Source of the DNA: Planctomycetota bacterium | GTDB taxonomy: Bacteria > Planctomycetota > UBA1135 > UBA2386 | Reading direction: 5' to 3' | Assembly (NCBI GenBank): GCA_019636245.1 | Contig: JAHBXX010000014.1 | Location: 38,434-102,433, forward strand | Length of the DNA: 64,000 bases | Part shown: piece by piece, positions 1 to 10,362 of the stretch | Position numbering within the stretch: the first letter of the stretch is position 1 | Layout of the letters: each line of letters opens with the position of its first letter | Notes under the pieces: model-generated | Told to the model about the DNA's origin: nothing | The model's database searches: none | Seen by the model: only the letters and a program-made list of their open reading frames with translations | Program-made: the position numbers and the translations under genes

Positions 1-94
1 CCTGCGGCGGCACGTAGTCGGGGCCGACCGCGGTGCAGCCGACCAGGAGCGTGGACAGGGCCAGGGCGGCCCTCGACGGACGCGGGGCGGGCAT
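1..94 (-). CDS. RND efflux outer-membrane factor lipoprotein (NodT/OprM type), N-terminal fragment
   Basis: Only the first 31 codons lie in the window; the rest runs off the left edge. The translation has a short positive N-terminus, a hydrophobic stretch and the lipobox LVGC, followed by TAVGPDYVPPQ, the characteristic start of outer-membrane efflux lipoproteins (family knowledge). Its ATG shares one base with the TGA of the pump gene, so it is the last visible gene of the adaptor-pump-outer membrane factor operon. The product would form the outer-membrane channel of the tripartite pump. Confidence 0.85.
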   Translation of the reverse strand, partial: MPAPRPSRAALALSTLLVGCTAVGPDYVPPQ

Positions 95-3000
95 CAGGCG
101 AACTCCATCGTGGGCGTCGGGCCGGGCGCCGCGGCGGCCGCCGGGGCCGGGTCGCGGCGGCGATCGGCCGCCAGCAGCAGGTAGAAGACCGGCACCACGA
201 ACAGCGTGAACAGCGTGCCGAGCAGCATGCCGGCGACCAGCACGATGCCGATGCTGTTGCGCGCCGCGGCGCCCGGACCGGTGACGAACACCAGCGGCAG
301 GTGGCCGAAGATCGTCGCCGCGGTGGTCATCAGCACCGGCCGCAGGCGGGTGGCCGCGGCCTCGCGCAGCGCCGCGAGCTTCTGCTGGCCTCGCTCCTGC
401 AACGTGTTCGCGAACTCGACGATCAGGATGCCGTTCTTGGCGATCAGGCCGACCAGCGTGATCAGGCCGACCTGCGAGTAGACGTTGATCGTCGTCAGGT
501 CGACGTAGGCGAACACCAGGGCGCCGCTGATGGCCAGCGGCACCGAGCCGAGCAGCACGATCAGCGGGTCGCGGAAGCTGCGGAACTGCGCCGCGAGCAC
601 CAGGTAGACCAGCAGGATCGCGAAGCCGAGCGTCGTCACCAGCGACGAGCCCTCGCGGCGGATCTGTCGCGATTCGCCGGCGTGGTCGATGGTGATGCCG
701 GGGCCGGCGACGGCCCTGGCCGCCTGTTCGAGCACGGCGAGGCCCTCCTCCTTGGTCACGCCCGGCTGCACGCCGCCGTAGATCTTCACCGCGTTGCGCT
801 GCTGGAAGCGGTTCAGGGTGCGCGGCCCGGCCACCGCCTCGATGGTGGTGAACGCCGACACCGGCACCAGTTCGCCGCCCGGCGTCTTGATCTTCAGGTC
901 GAGCAGCGGGCCGGTCGTCGCCCGGTCCTCGCGGCCGATCTGCGGGATCACCTTGTAGCTGCGGTCGTACCAGTTGAAACGGTTGACGTAGCCGCCGCCG
1001 AGCAGCGCGCCGAGTTCGCGGCCGACGCCGGCGAGGTCCATGCCGAGATCGGCGACGCGTTCGCGGTCGATGCGCACGCGCGCCTCGGGCCGGTCGATCT
1101 TCAGGTTGGTGTCGACGTACTGGAACTTGCCGCTCTGCCAGCCGGCGCCGACGACCGCCATGGTCGTCGCCAGCAGGTCCTCGAGCGGCTGCGAGCTCTG
1201 CAGCACCAGCTCGACGTCGAACTGGCCCGAGGTCGGCAGCGGCGGATCGAGGCGCGGATAGACGTTCACGCCCGGCACCTGCGACACCATGCCGAACAGC
1301 TGCGGCAGGACCTGCTCGGTCGAACGCTGGCGCTCGTGCCAGTCCTTCGCCACCATGCCGCCGAAGCCGCCCCAGTCGGCGACCAGCGACCACATGAACC
1401 GCGCTTCGTCCAGCGACGTCACCGTGGCGACGACCTCGCGCGAGGCCGCGTCGACGGCCTCCAGCGTCGCGTCCGGAGCGACCTCGAAGAACATGCTGAC
1501 GTGGCTCTGGTCCTCGACGGGCGCCAGTTCGCGGCGGGACTGCGAGTAGAGCGGCCACGCCGCCGCGCCCACGGCCAGGGCCGCGGCGACGATCGCCCAG
1601 CGGATCGACAGGGCGCCGTCCAGCAGGCGGACGTAGAGGTTGCGGACGCGGGCGAAGCCGGCGTCGACCAGGTTGGTCAGCTTCGGCTGGCGGCCGTGGG
1701 CGCTGACGAACCAGGCGCTCATGATCGGCGACAGCGACACCGCGACGAGGCCCGACACCAGCACCGCGGCGGCGAGCGTGATCGCGAACTCGAGGAACAG
1801 CGCGCCGGTGAGGCCGCCCTGGAAGCCGATCGGCGTGTAGACGGCCGCCAGCGTGATCGTCATCGCGATGATCGGTCCGACCAGTTCGCGGGCGGCCTCG
1901 GCGGCCGCGGCGAGGCGACCCTTGCCCATGCGCACGTGGCGCTCGACGTTCTCGACCACGACGATCGCGTCGTCGACGACCAGCCCGACCGACAGCACGA
2001 TGGCGAGGATGGTCAGCAGGTTCAGCGAGAAGCCGAACGCCGCCATCACCGCGGCGGCGCCGATCAGCGACACCGGCATCGCCACCAGCGGCACCAGCGC
2101 GGTGCGGATCGAGCCGAGGAACAGGAACACGATCAGGCCGACGATGGCGATGGTCTCGACCAGCGTCTTGCTGATCTCGGCCAGCGCGTCGCGCATGAAC
2201 ACGGTGCCGTCGTAGGCGAGCTGCATGTCGAGGTCGGCCGGCAGGGCGCGGTGCAGTCGCTCCATCTCGGCGACCAGGCCCTTCTGCACGTCGATCTCGT
2301 TGGCGCCGACCAGCGGCCAGACGCCGAGGTAGACCGCCGGCGTGGCGTTGTACTTGGCCATGAAGTCGGCCTCCTCGGCGCCGAGCTCGACGCGGGCGAT
2401 GTCGGCGATGCGCACCAGCGCGCCGCCGCGGTCGGTGACGATCAGCTGTTCGAACTCCTCGACCGAGCGCAGGTCGGTGTCGGCCAGCAGGTTGACCTGC
2501 ACCAGGTTGCCCTTGGTCTGGCCGACCGCGGCCAGGTAGTTGTTCCGCCGGATCGCGGCGAAGACGTCGCCGGGCGCCAGGTTGACGGCGGCGAGCCGAT
2601 CGGGGTCGATCCAGACGCGCATCGCCAGCGGCCGACCGGCCTCGATGGTGACCCGCTGCACGCCCGGGACCGTGCCCAGCTGCGGCTGCGCGTTGCGGAT
2701 CAGGTAGTCGGTGATCTCGGCGAGGTTGCGCTCCGGCGAGGTGAAGCTGAGGTAGAAGGACGCGTACGGCCGGTCGGCCCGCTGCACGTCGACGGTCGGC
2801 GGCTCGGCCTCGGCCGGCAGTTCGCTGCGCACCTGCTGCAGCCGGGCGGTGACCTCGGCCAGGGCGCGCGTCGTGTCGTAGCCGAGCTCGAGCCGCACCG
2901 TGACGATGCTGATGCCCTGGCGGCTCTCGGACTCGATGTGGTCGATGCCGCCGATCGACGACACGGCGCGCTCGATCGGCGTGGTGAGGAAGCCGCGCAC

Positions 3001-3177
3001 GGTCTCGGCGCTGGCGCCGGTGTAGACGGTGGTGATCAGCACCGAGGCGCTGTCGAGCTTCGGGTACTGCTGCACCGGCAGCGACAGCGCCGTGCGCACG
3101 CCGACCAGGACGAGCAGCAGGTTGACGACCAGGGCCAGCACCGGGTGCTGGACGAACACGTCGGTGATCGAGCGCAT
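94..3177 (-). CDS. RND multidrug efflux pump, inner-membrane permease (HAE-1/AcrB type)
   Basis: 1027 residues, the usual length of AcrB/MexB-type proton-driven drug exporters. The N-terminus (ITDVFVQHPVLALVVNLLLV) is the standard first helix. The paired aspartates of helix 4, the proton relay, are present at about residues 402-403 in GLVVDDAIVVVENV. The second half repeats the fold, with GLIAKNGILIVEFAN in the equivalent helix, as in the family. It starts 7 bp downstream of the adaptor stop and overlaps the outer-membrane factor start by one base, so the three are one operon. The substrate cannot be told from sequence. Expression is probably under the upstream TetR repressor, because the same palindrome precedes both tetR and the adaptor gene. 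Confidence 0.95.
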   Translation of the reverse strand: MRSITDVFVQHPVLALVVNLLLVLVGVRTALSLPVQQYPKLDSASVLITTVYTGASAETVRGFLTTPIERAVSSIGGIDHIESESRQGISIVTVRLELGYDTTRALAEVTARLQQVRSELPAEAEPPTVDVQRADRPYASFYLSFTSPERNLAEITDYLIRNAQPQLGTVPGVQRVTIEAGRPLAMRVWIDPDRLAAVNLAPGDVFAAIRRNNYLAAVGQTKGNLVQVNLLADTDLRSVEEFEQLIVTDRGGALVRIADIARVELGAEEADFMAKYNATPAVYLGVWPLVGANEIDVQKGLVAEMERLHRALPADLDMQLAYDGTVFMRDALAEISKTLVETIAIVGLIVFLFLGSIRTALVPLVAMPVSLIGAAAVMAAFGFSLNLLTILAIVLSVGLVVDDAIVVVENVERHVRMGKGRLAAAAEAARELVGPIIAMTITLAAVYTPIGFQGGLTGALFLEFAITLAAAVLVSGLVAVSLSPIMSAWFVSAHGRQPKLTNLVDAGFARVRNLYVRLLDGALSIRWAIVAAALAVGAAAWPLYSQSRRELAPVEDQSHVSMFFEVAPDATLEAVDAASREVVATVTSLDEARFMWSLVADWGGFGGMVAKDWHERQRSTEQVLPQLFGMVSQVPGVNVYPRLDPPLPTSGQFDVELVLQSSQPLEDLLATTMAVVGAGWQSGKFQYVDTNLKIDRPEARVRIDRERVADLGMDLAGVGRELGALLGGGYVNRFNWYDRSYKVIPQIGREDRATTGPLLDLKIKTPGGELVPVSAFTTIEAVAGPRTLNRFQQRNAVKIYGGVQPGVTKEEGLAVLEQAARAVAGPGITIDHAGESRQIRREGSSLVTTLGFAILLVYLVLAAQFRSFRDPLIVLLGSVPLAISGALVFAYVDLTTINVYSQVGLITLVGLIAKNGILIVEFANTLQERGQQKLAALREAAATRLRPVLMTTAATIFGHLPLVFVTGPGAAARNSIGIVLVAGMLLGTLFTLFVVPVFYLLLAADRRRDPAPAAAAAPGPTPTMEFA

Positions 3178-3184
3178 GGTGGCC

Positions 3185-4306
3185 TCAGTTCGCCTTGGCG
3201 TTGCCGTGCGGAAGGGTGACCAGCGCGCCCTCGCGCAGCTTGAACGAGCCCGCCGCGGCGACCAGTTCGCCGGCGTCGAGGCCGCTCTCCACCACGACCT
3301 CGTCGCCGAGCACGGCGCCGCTCACCACGCGCCGTTCGTGCGCGCGCAGGTTGCCGGCCGGGTCGCGCTGCAGCACGAACACGCTGCTGCCGGCCGGTCC
3401 GCGCCGCAGGGCGCTGACCGGCACCACGGTGACCTCGCGTGGGGGGGCCACCGGCACCGCGACCCTGACCGAGGCGCCGGGCTGCGGCAGCGGCTCGATG
3501 CCGCGCAGCTCGGCCCGGATCCAGGTGTTGCGCGTCGTCGCGTCGACGCGCGCGTCGATCGCAGCGATCGTCGCCGCCACCGGCGCCTTGCCCGGTGCCG
3601 TGACCAGCTCGATGCCGGTGCCCGGTGCGAGCCGCGTGGCGACGTCCTGGGTGACCGCGAAGTCGACGTGCACCGCGTCGTCGGTGCCCTGCAGGGTGGT
3701 GATCGACGTGCCTGGCTCGAGGTACTGGCCGGGGTGCAGGTCGACGAAGCCGGTGCGGGCCCGGAACGGCGCCCGCAGCCGCTTCTGCGCCACGATCGCC
3801 TCCAGGCGGTGCACGTTGGCGACCGCCATGTCGCGCTCGGCGCGCGCGCGGTCGACATCGGCCGCGGAGGCGCCCTGGCTCTCGAGCGCCCGTTCCATGC
3901 GGCCGAGCATCGTCTCGGCCAGCCGTGCCTCGGCCGCCAGCGCTGCGAGTTGCGCCTGCTCGACCGCCACGTCCAGTTCGACCAGCAGCTCGCCGGCCTC
4001 GACGATCTTGCCGGTCGACAGGTGCACGGCGTGCACCGTGCCGGGCAGTTCGTTGCGCAGCGTGATCGAGCGCATCGCCCGTACGGTGCCGATGGCGGTG
4101 CTCGTCCGGGTGTGGGTGCGCGCCGTTGCCGGGGCGGCCTCGACGGCCACTGCCCACTCGGGCATCGCGGCGGCGGCGGCGGCGGCGGCTTCGCGCTGGC
4201 CCTGTTTCAGCAGGGTGAGGCCGAGGCCGGCGCCGGCAAGGACGGCAAGCAGGACGGCTGACGCGAAGGTGCGGCGGAGAACGAGGCGCAGGCGTGAGGA
4301 GGCCAT
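3185..4306 (-). CDS. RND efflux periplasmic adaptor (membrane fusion protein)
   Basis: 373 residues from the ATG at 4306. The reading frame stays open upstream, but the residues there have no family character, and this start puts a membrane anchor first (RTFASAVLLAVLAGAGLGL, about residues 13-31). Lipoyl/barrel-sandwich segments flank an alpha-helical hairpin: IVEAGELLVELD before it and LRAPFRARTGFVDLHPGQYL after it. Beta-barrel and membrane-proximal domains follow. It links the pump to the outer-membrane factor. A 15-bp palindrome lies 15 bp upstream of the start, within the 134-bp gap to tetR, and probably controls this operon. Confidence 0.93.
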   Translation of the reverse strand: MASSRLRLVLRRTFASAVLLAVLAGAGLGLTLLKQGQREAAAAAAAAMPEWAVAVEAAPATARTHTRTSTAIGTVRAMRSITLRNELPGTVHAVHLSTGKIVEAGELLVELDVAVEQAQLAALAAEARLAETMLGRMERALESQGASAADVDRARAERDMAVANVHRLEAIVAQKRLRAPFRARTGFVDLHPGQYLEPGTSITTLQGTDDAVHVDFAVTQDVATRLAPGTGIELVTAPGKAPVAATIAAIDARVDATTRNTWIRAELRGIEPLPQPGASVRVAVPVAPPREVTVVPVSALRRGPAGSSVFVLQRDPAGNLRAHERRVVSGAVLGDEVVVESGLDAGELVAAAGSFKLREGALVTLPHGNAKAN

Positions 4307-4320
4307 GAGGGATGGGCTCG

Positions 4321-4335
4321 TAGACCGGTCGTCTA
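4321..4335. promoter_or_regulatory. Operator-like palindrome upstream of the efflux operon
   Basis: TAGACCGGTCGTCTA has TAGAC/GTCTA arms around CGGTC. A near-identical 16-bp copy lies upstream of the tetR gene at 5085-5100. TAGAC...GTCTA sites are typical of some TetR-family operators, the NemR group among them (family knowledge). Binding is inferred. Confidence 0.75.
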
Positions 4336-4440
4336 GCGAAGGGCGAGGGAACAGAGGGAGGAGTGCCAGGATTTCCCGAGAGTCACAGGCGGATGCAGGC
4401 AGGCGGCCGGCAGGGCCGGCGGTGGGCGGCCGACGTCTCG

Positions 4441-5073
4441 TCAGCCGTGGCGGGCCAGCATGCAGTCGAAGACGAAGGCGAGGAAGTCGTTGAGTGGATT
4501 GATGTTGCGGTCGATCTGCATGCGGATCGCCGCACCTTCCCAGAGCATCACCAGCACGTTGGCCAGCCGATCGGGGTCGTGCTTGGGCTCGATCTCGCCC
4601 AGCGCCTGCCCTTCGCGGATGACCTGGGCCAGGAGGGCGCTCCACTGCTGGTAGGCGCACCGAACGGCGGCGTGCACGGGCTCGCTCAGCGTGGCCGTTT
4701 CGAGCGCCAGCTTGGGGATCAGGCACTCGACGGTCGGGCCGTTGCGGGCGCACTCGTCGCGCGTGTGCTCGAACACCGTCCGCAGGCGCTCCGTCGGGCT
4801 CTTCTTGCGGTCGGCCAGCAGGGGCCGCAGTTCGGCCAGGTATTCGTCCCGGGCGCGCTCGATCAGCACCACGCCGAACTCCTCCTTGGAGCCGAAGTAA
4901 TGGTAGAAGGAGCCCTTGGGGACGCCGGCCTGTTGGAGCACCTCGGCCAGGCCGCAGCCGTTGAAGCCCTTGCGGCCGAACAGGTCGGCGCCGGCGGCGA
5001 GCAGCCGCTCGCGCGTGTCGGCATCGCGGGGCGCCTGTTCGCGCGGGCTGGAGGGATCCGTGGTCGCGGACAT
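4441..5073 (-). CDS. TetR/AcrR-family transcriptional regulator (NemR/AcuR-like)
   Basis: 210 residues. The N-terminal helix-turn-helix is clear (RERLLAAGADLFGRKGFNG, then GVPKGSFYHYFGSKEEF at about residues 51-67). The C-terminal ligand domain carries a cysteine in VECLIPKLALE, where NemR/AcuR-type regulators also have conserved CLI/CLV segments. It lies directly upstream of the pump operon on the same strand, and matching palindromes precede both tetR and the adaptor gene. It is therefore most simply an autoregulated repressor of the pump, induced by a small and possibly electrophilic compound. The ligand is a guess from family resemblance. Confidence 0.88.
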   Translation of the reverse strand: MSATTDPSSPREQAPRDADTRERLLAAGADLFGRKGFNGCGLAEVLQQAGVPKGSFYHYFGSKEEFGVVLIERARDEYLAELRPLLADRKKSPTERLRTVFEHTRDECARNGPTVECLIPKLALETATLSEPVHAAVRCAYQQWSALLAQVIREGQALGEIEPKHDPDRLANVLVMLWEGAAIRMQIDRNINPLNDFLAFVFDCMLARHG

Positions 5074-5084
5074 CGGGGTCGGAG

Positions 5085-5100
5085 TAGACCGGTCAGTCTA
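5085..5100. promoter_or_regulatory. Operator-like palindrome upstream of tetR
   Basis: TAGACCGGTCAGTCTA, the second copy of the palindrome at 4321-4335, centred about 20 bp upstream of the tetR ATG. This position fits autoregulation. Confidence 0.75.
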
Positions 5101-5148
5101 TACGGGCGACCTCGCTCCGAAGCAAGGGGGGCCGCGGCGAGAGCCCGC

Positions 5149-5949
5149 TCAGTCCAGTTCGAGCCCGCGCTCTTCCTCTTCGGTGATGCCTTCTCCGAAC
5201 GAGCTGCCGAGGTAGACCCGGCGCACCTGCTCGTCGTTGACGATCGTCGTCGCGTCGCCGTCGGCGATCACCTTGCCCTGGTTGATGATGTAGGCGCGGT
5301 GGGTGATGCGCAGCGTGGCGATGACGTTGTGCTCGGTGATCAGGATGGCGATGCCCGAGCGCGCCAGCGCGGCGAGGATCTGCTGGATCTCCTCGACGGT
5401 GATCGGGTCGACGCCGGCGAAGGGCTCGTCGAGCAGCAGCAGGCTCGGCTCCGTCGCCAGCGCCCGCGCGATCTCCAGGCGCCGCTTCTCGCCGCCGGAC
5501 ATCGTCTCGGCGATCGAGCCGGCGACGTGCGTGAGCTGCAGGTCGTGCAGCAGTTCGTTGGCGCGCTCGTCGCGGGCCTTGCGGCCCATGCCGCGGGCCT
5601 CCAGCACGCAGCGGATGTTGTCGATCGCCCGCATCTTCTTGAACACCGACTCCTGCTGCGCCAGGTAACCGAGACCCCGCCGCGCCCGGCGATACATCGG
5701 CTGCTTCGTCACGTCCTGGCCGTCGAGCAGCACCGTGCCGGCATCGGGCGTGACCATGCCGACCACCATGCGGAACGTCGTGGTCTTGCCGGCGCCGTTC
5801 GGGCCGAGCAGGCCGACGATCTCGCCCTCCCGCACGCGGATGCTCACCTGGTCGACGACGCGGCGACCGCCGTAGGCCTTGACCAGCGCCTGGGTGCGCA
5901 GGATCTCGGCACCCGGCGCGGCCGAGGCGCTGCCGCCGCGTTCGCTCAT
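5149..5949 (-). CDS. lptB: LPS export ABC transporter ATP-binding protein LptB
   Basis: 266 residues. All ABC ATPase motifs are visible: Walker A GPNGAGKTT (about residues 49-57), signature MSGGEKRRLEIARAL, Walker B LLLLDEPFAGVDP, and the switch histidine in ITEHN. The AGVDP and EEIQ features and the length match LptB, which powers lipopolysaccharide extraction from the inner membrane. Its ATG overlaps the signal peptidase stop by 4 bp (ATGA), so the two are translationally coupled. LptF/G and LptA/C partners are not in the window. A general branched-chain amino-acid-type ATPase is less likely, because the best motif match is LptB. Confidence 0.88.
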   Translation of the reverse strand: MSERGGSASAAPGAEILRTQALVKAYGGRRVVDQVSIRVREGEIVGLLGPNGAGKTTTFRMVVGMVTPDAGTVLLDGQDVTKQPMYRRARRGLGYLAQQESVFKKMRAIDNIRCVLEARGMGRKARDERANELLHDLQLTHVAGSIAETMSGGEKRRLEIARALATEPSLLLLDEPFAGVDPITVEEIQQILAALARSGIAILITEHNVIATLRITHRAYIINQGKVIADGDATTIVNDEQVRRVYLGSSFGEGITEEEERGLELD

Positions 5950-7628
5950 CGCACGAAGCCGAAGCGGCCCGGCCAGTTGCTGCCGAACAGCCAGGACAGC
6001 GGCCGGGCCGGGTAGAAGACCAGGACCGCGCGGCCCTGGATGTCGTCGCGCGGCACGAACGGCACCTTGGTCTCCGGCGGCGTCCAGTCGCCGTCCTGAT
6101 CGCCCGGCCCGACGAACGGCACCCGACCGCCCTGGCCCCAGTCCGGGCCGATGTCGGCCTCGAGCCGCAGGATCTCGCCGAACTCGTCGATCATGACGAT
6201 GCAGCGCTGGCTGGGGATGCCGATCGGCGTCTCGTCGCGGTCGGGTGCGTCCGCCAGCGGCATCGCGCGCTTGTTGCCGCGCACCAGCCGGGCGCCGGGG
6301 GTGTCGGGCCGCACGACGCGGTTCTGGGCGTCGACGCCGATCGTCACCGCGGTCCAGCCGCGCGAATCGACCGACTGCAGCGTGTTGTCACCCATCATGA
6401 AGTAGTGCCCGTCCGGCACCTCGATCACGTCGGGGGCGCCGTCCCGCGTGTAGTGCTGGTCGCGGTCGAGCCGCAGGCGGTCGAGGCGCACGGTGCCCTT
6501 GCCCTTGAGCACGATCTGCGGCGTGACGCAGTGGCTGCCGAGCACCGCCGCGCCCCCCGGGACTTCGCAGCCCTCGCGGCAGGCCCAGGCGGCGGTGTCG
6601 AAGCGCTGCAGCTCGGCGCCGGCGCGCCAGGCGATCAGCGCGTCGTCGACGTGCGCGAAGCCGATCTCGGTCGTGGCGCCGGCCGCGAGTTCGCAGGCGA
6701 ACTCCGGCGATTCCGCCAGCACCTGGGTGTCCTTGGCCCGCACCTGCAGCCGCCCCTTGCCGTCCCGAACGACCAGGGCGAACGTCAGCTTGTCGCGGCC
6801 CGACCGCACCACCTCGACCTCGAGCGCCAGCTCGTCGAGCGCCAGCTCGGGCGCCACGTCGACCCGCAGGCGGGCGTCGGGCACGAGCTCCTGCGGCACA
6901 TCGCGCCGCGTCTTCTCGCGGATGGCGCGCGCCGTCGCCTCGGGATAGCCGTCCCACACCCGGTCGACGAAGCCGCCATCGGCGTCGTCACGGAAGAACA
7001 GGCGTGCGGTGCTGCCGTCGAGGGTCGCCACGAACCCGGCTTCGTCCTCGCGGAACGCGCGCGCCGGCGAGGCGCCGAACGCGCCGCCCATGGCCTTGCT
7101 CTCGGCGCGCACCAGGCGCCGCGCCGGATAGACGTTCTTCCACATCGCCTCCTGCAGGTCGTCGGGCTTGCGCACGGTCGCGTAGCTGCGCACGCCGTCC
7201 CGGTCGGTGACCTGGTAGAGGTTGCCGCCGGCGATGTGCAGCCGGTCGAGCGGCATGCCGGCGATGCGCTTCACGTAGAGCTGGTTCTTCTGCAGCGGGT
7301 ACTGGAACACGGTGATGTCCCAGCGCTTGGGCTCGCGGAACGTCGGCAGGATCTTGTCGACCAGGATGCGGTCGAAGACCTGCGCCTCGCTGCTGCCCAT
7401 CAGCGTCGGCTGCATCGACGAGGTCGGGATCTGGTAGGCCTCGATGCAGAACCACTTCAGCAGCACGGCGGCGAGGATGGCGACGCCGAACGCCTCGAGG
7501 TTGGTGCGCACCGGCCCCATCGTCGGCGCCTTGCGCTTGCGACCGCCGCCGTCGGCGACGACGGCGGCGGCGGCCTGCGCCGCGGCGAGCGCCGACGGGG
7601 GATTGCCGTGGCCCGAAGGGTCTGTCAT
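5946..7628 (-). CDS. lepB: Signal peptidase I with a large internal insertion
   Basis: 560 residues, roughly twice the usual bacterial length. One membrane helix (about residues 45-62) precedes the catalytic serine box IPTSSMQPTL (nucleophile Ser71). The general-base lysine is Lys120 in LYVKRIAGMP, and the C-terminal box is MGDNTLQSVDSRGW (Asp414). Between Lys120 and the GDN box are about 290 residues, including a stretch that reads like a beta-rich domain (about 195-360). Large insertions here are known in planctomycetal enzymes. It cleaves signal peptides on the outer face of the inner membrane. It starts 4 bp after lepA and overlaps lptB, so the three form an operon. All catalytic residues are intact. 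Confidence 0.92.
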   Translation of the reverse strand: MTDPSGHGNPPSALAAAQAAAAVVADGGGRKRKAPTMGPVRTNLEAFGVAILAAVLLKWFCIEAYQIPTSSMQPTLMGSSEAQVFDRILVDKILPTFREPKRWDITVFQYPLQKNQLYVKRIAGMPLDRLHIAGGNLYQVTDRDGVRSYATVRKPDDLQEAMWKNVYPARRLVRAESKAMGGAFGASPARAFREDEAGFVATLDGSTARLFFRDDADGGFVDRVWDGYPEATARAIREKTRRDVPQELVPDARLRVDVAPELALDELALEVEVVRSGRDKLTFALVVRDGKGRLQVRAKDTQVLAESPEFACELAAGATTEIGFAHVDDALIAWRAGAELQRFDTAAWACREGCEVPGGAAVLGSHCVTPQIVLKGKGTVRLDRLRLDRDQHYTRDGAPDVIEVPDGHYFMMGDNTLQSVDSRGWTAVTIGVDAQNRVVRPDTPGARLVRGNKRAMPLADAPDRDETPIGIPSQRCIVMIDEFGEILRLEADIGPDWGQGGRVPFVGPGDQDGDWTPPETKVPFVPRDDIQGRAVLVFYPARPLSWLFGSNWPGRFGFVR

Positions 7629-7632
7629 CGCT

Positions 7633-9444
<1,812 letters not shown>

Positions 9445-9817
9445 TGGGCGTCGGGGGCAGGCGGCAGGGCGGCTCGGCGTAGGCTACGGCGCTCGGCGTC
9501 GGCTGGCCACGCGGATCGGCGTCGGCGCGAACGGGGGCGAAGCATGCTAGGGCCGGAGTTCGGCGGGGCAAGGCGGGTACGGAAGGGGGTGGCGGCCGGC
9601 GACTGCGGCCACCCGCGGACCTCGCGCGGCGACGTCGGCGGCGACGCAGCGAACGCCGTGCCGCTGCGTCGGTGCGCCAGCGCGAGATGCAGCCCACGGC
9701 CGCCGCCCGGTTTGCCGCCCTCGTGGAAGATCTGCCGGCGCGCGGGAGCGAACTCGTGCATGCGGCGTCGTTGTGCTCCCCCGACGGCGTTCGCCGTCGA
9801 TCCCAAAGGAGTCATCG
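9445..9817. other. 373-bp intergenic region between divergent lepA and a secreted-protein gene
   Basis: No convincing coding sequence: the open frames here are short and arginine/proline-rich, as expected from GC-rich noncoding DNA. It must hold the lepA operon promoter (leftward) and the promoter of the gene at 9818 (rightward). I could not pick out confident -35/-10 boxes. Confidence 0.5.
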
Positions 9818-10282
9818 ATGTTCTCTCGCCCATGTTCCGTGTTGGTTGCCGTGTCGTTGTCGCTGTTCGGTTCGTCTCTGGTCGCCCAGGAGGGCAAGGT
9901 GCCGCCGGCGCCCAAGGCCGAGAAGCAGGCCGACAAGCAGGATGCGAAGAAGGAGACCTACGCGGTCGTCGAGGCCGGCCATCAGCTGAGCGCCGTCGCC
10001 GACAGCAAGGTCGAGGCGATGCGCAAGGAGAAGCACGCCGCCTACGAGGCGGCGATGGCCGAATACGCCAAGGCCAAGGCGGCGGCCGAGGCCAGCAAGC
10101 AGCCGTTCGACAAGAAGGCGCCGAAGGAGGAAGCGATCCTCGTCCTGAAGTCGGGTCTTGGTTCGATGGCCGACGCGGAGAAGGCGATCGCGGAGATCAA
10201 GAAGGAGCGCGAGAAGCCGAAGGAGCCGAAGGAGAAGTCCACCCCGGCGCCGCACGGTGACGGGCAGAAGCCCAAGGGCTGA
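9818..10282 (+). CDS. Small secreted, highly charged protein of unknown function
   Basis: 154 residues from the ATG at 9818, chosen because AAGGAG sits at 9806-9811 and a signal peptide follows (MFSRPCSVLVAVSLSLFGSS, cleavage near VAQ, about residue 23). The mature part is dominated by Lys, Glu and Ala, with long predicted helices (about residues 55-100). A Pro/Lys/Glu-rich tail holds KEREKPKEPKEK. No enzyme motif or known domain is recognised. It stands alone between divergent lepA and a convergent exchanger gene. Confidence 0.7.
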   Translation: MFSRPCSVLVAVSLSLFGSSLVAQEGKVPPAPKAEKQADKQDAKKETYAVVEAGHQLSAVADSKVEAMRKEKHAAYEAAMAEYAKAKAAAEASKQPFDKKAPKEEAILVLKSGLGSMADAEKAIAEIKKEREKPKEPKEKSTPAPHGDGQKPKG

Positions 10283-10362
10283 GCCGTAGCCGACCGATCC
10301 GCCGCGGCCGCATTGCGACCGCACTGCTGACCGCGGCGGGACCGCGGCGGCCGTCGCCGCGC

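Noticed and set aside
301..3219. 972-codon plus-strand frame opposite the RND pump
   Set aside because: Composition (His/Arg/Asp/Gln-rich, no hydrophobic core) is that of an antisense shadow; the minus strand has a full RND pump.
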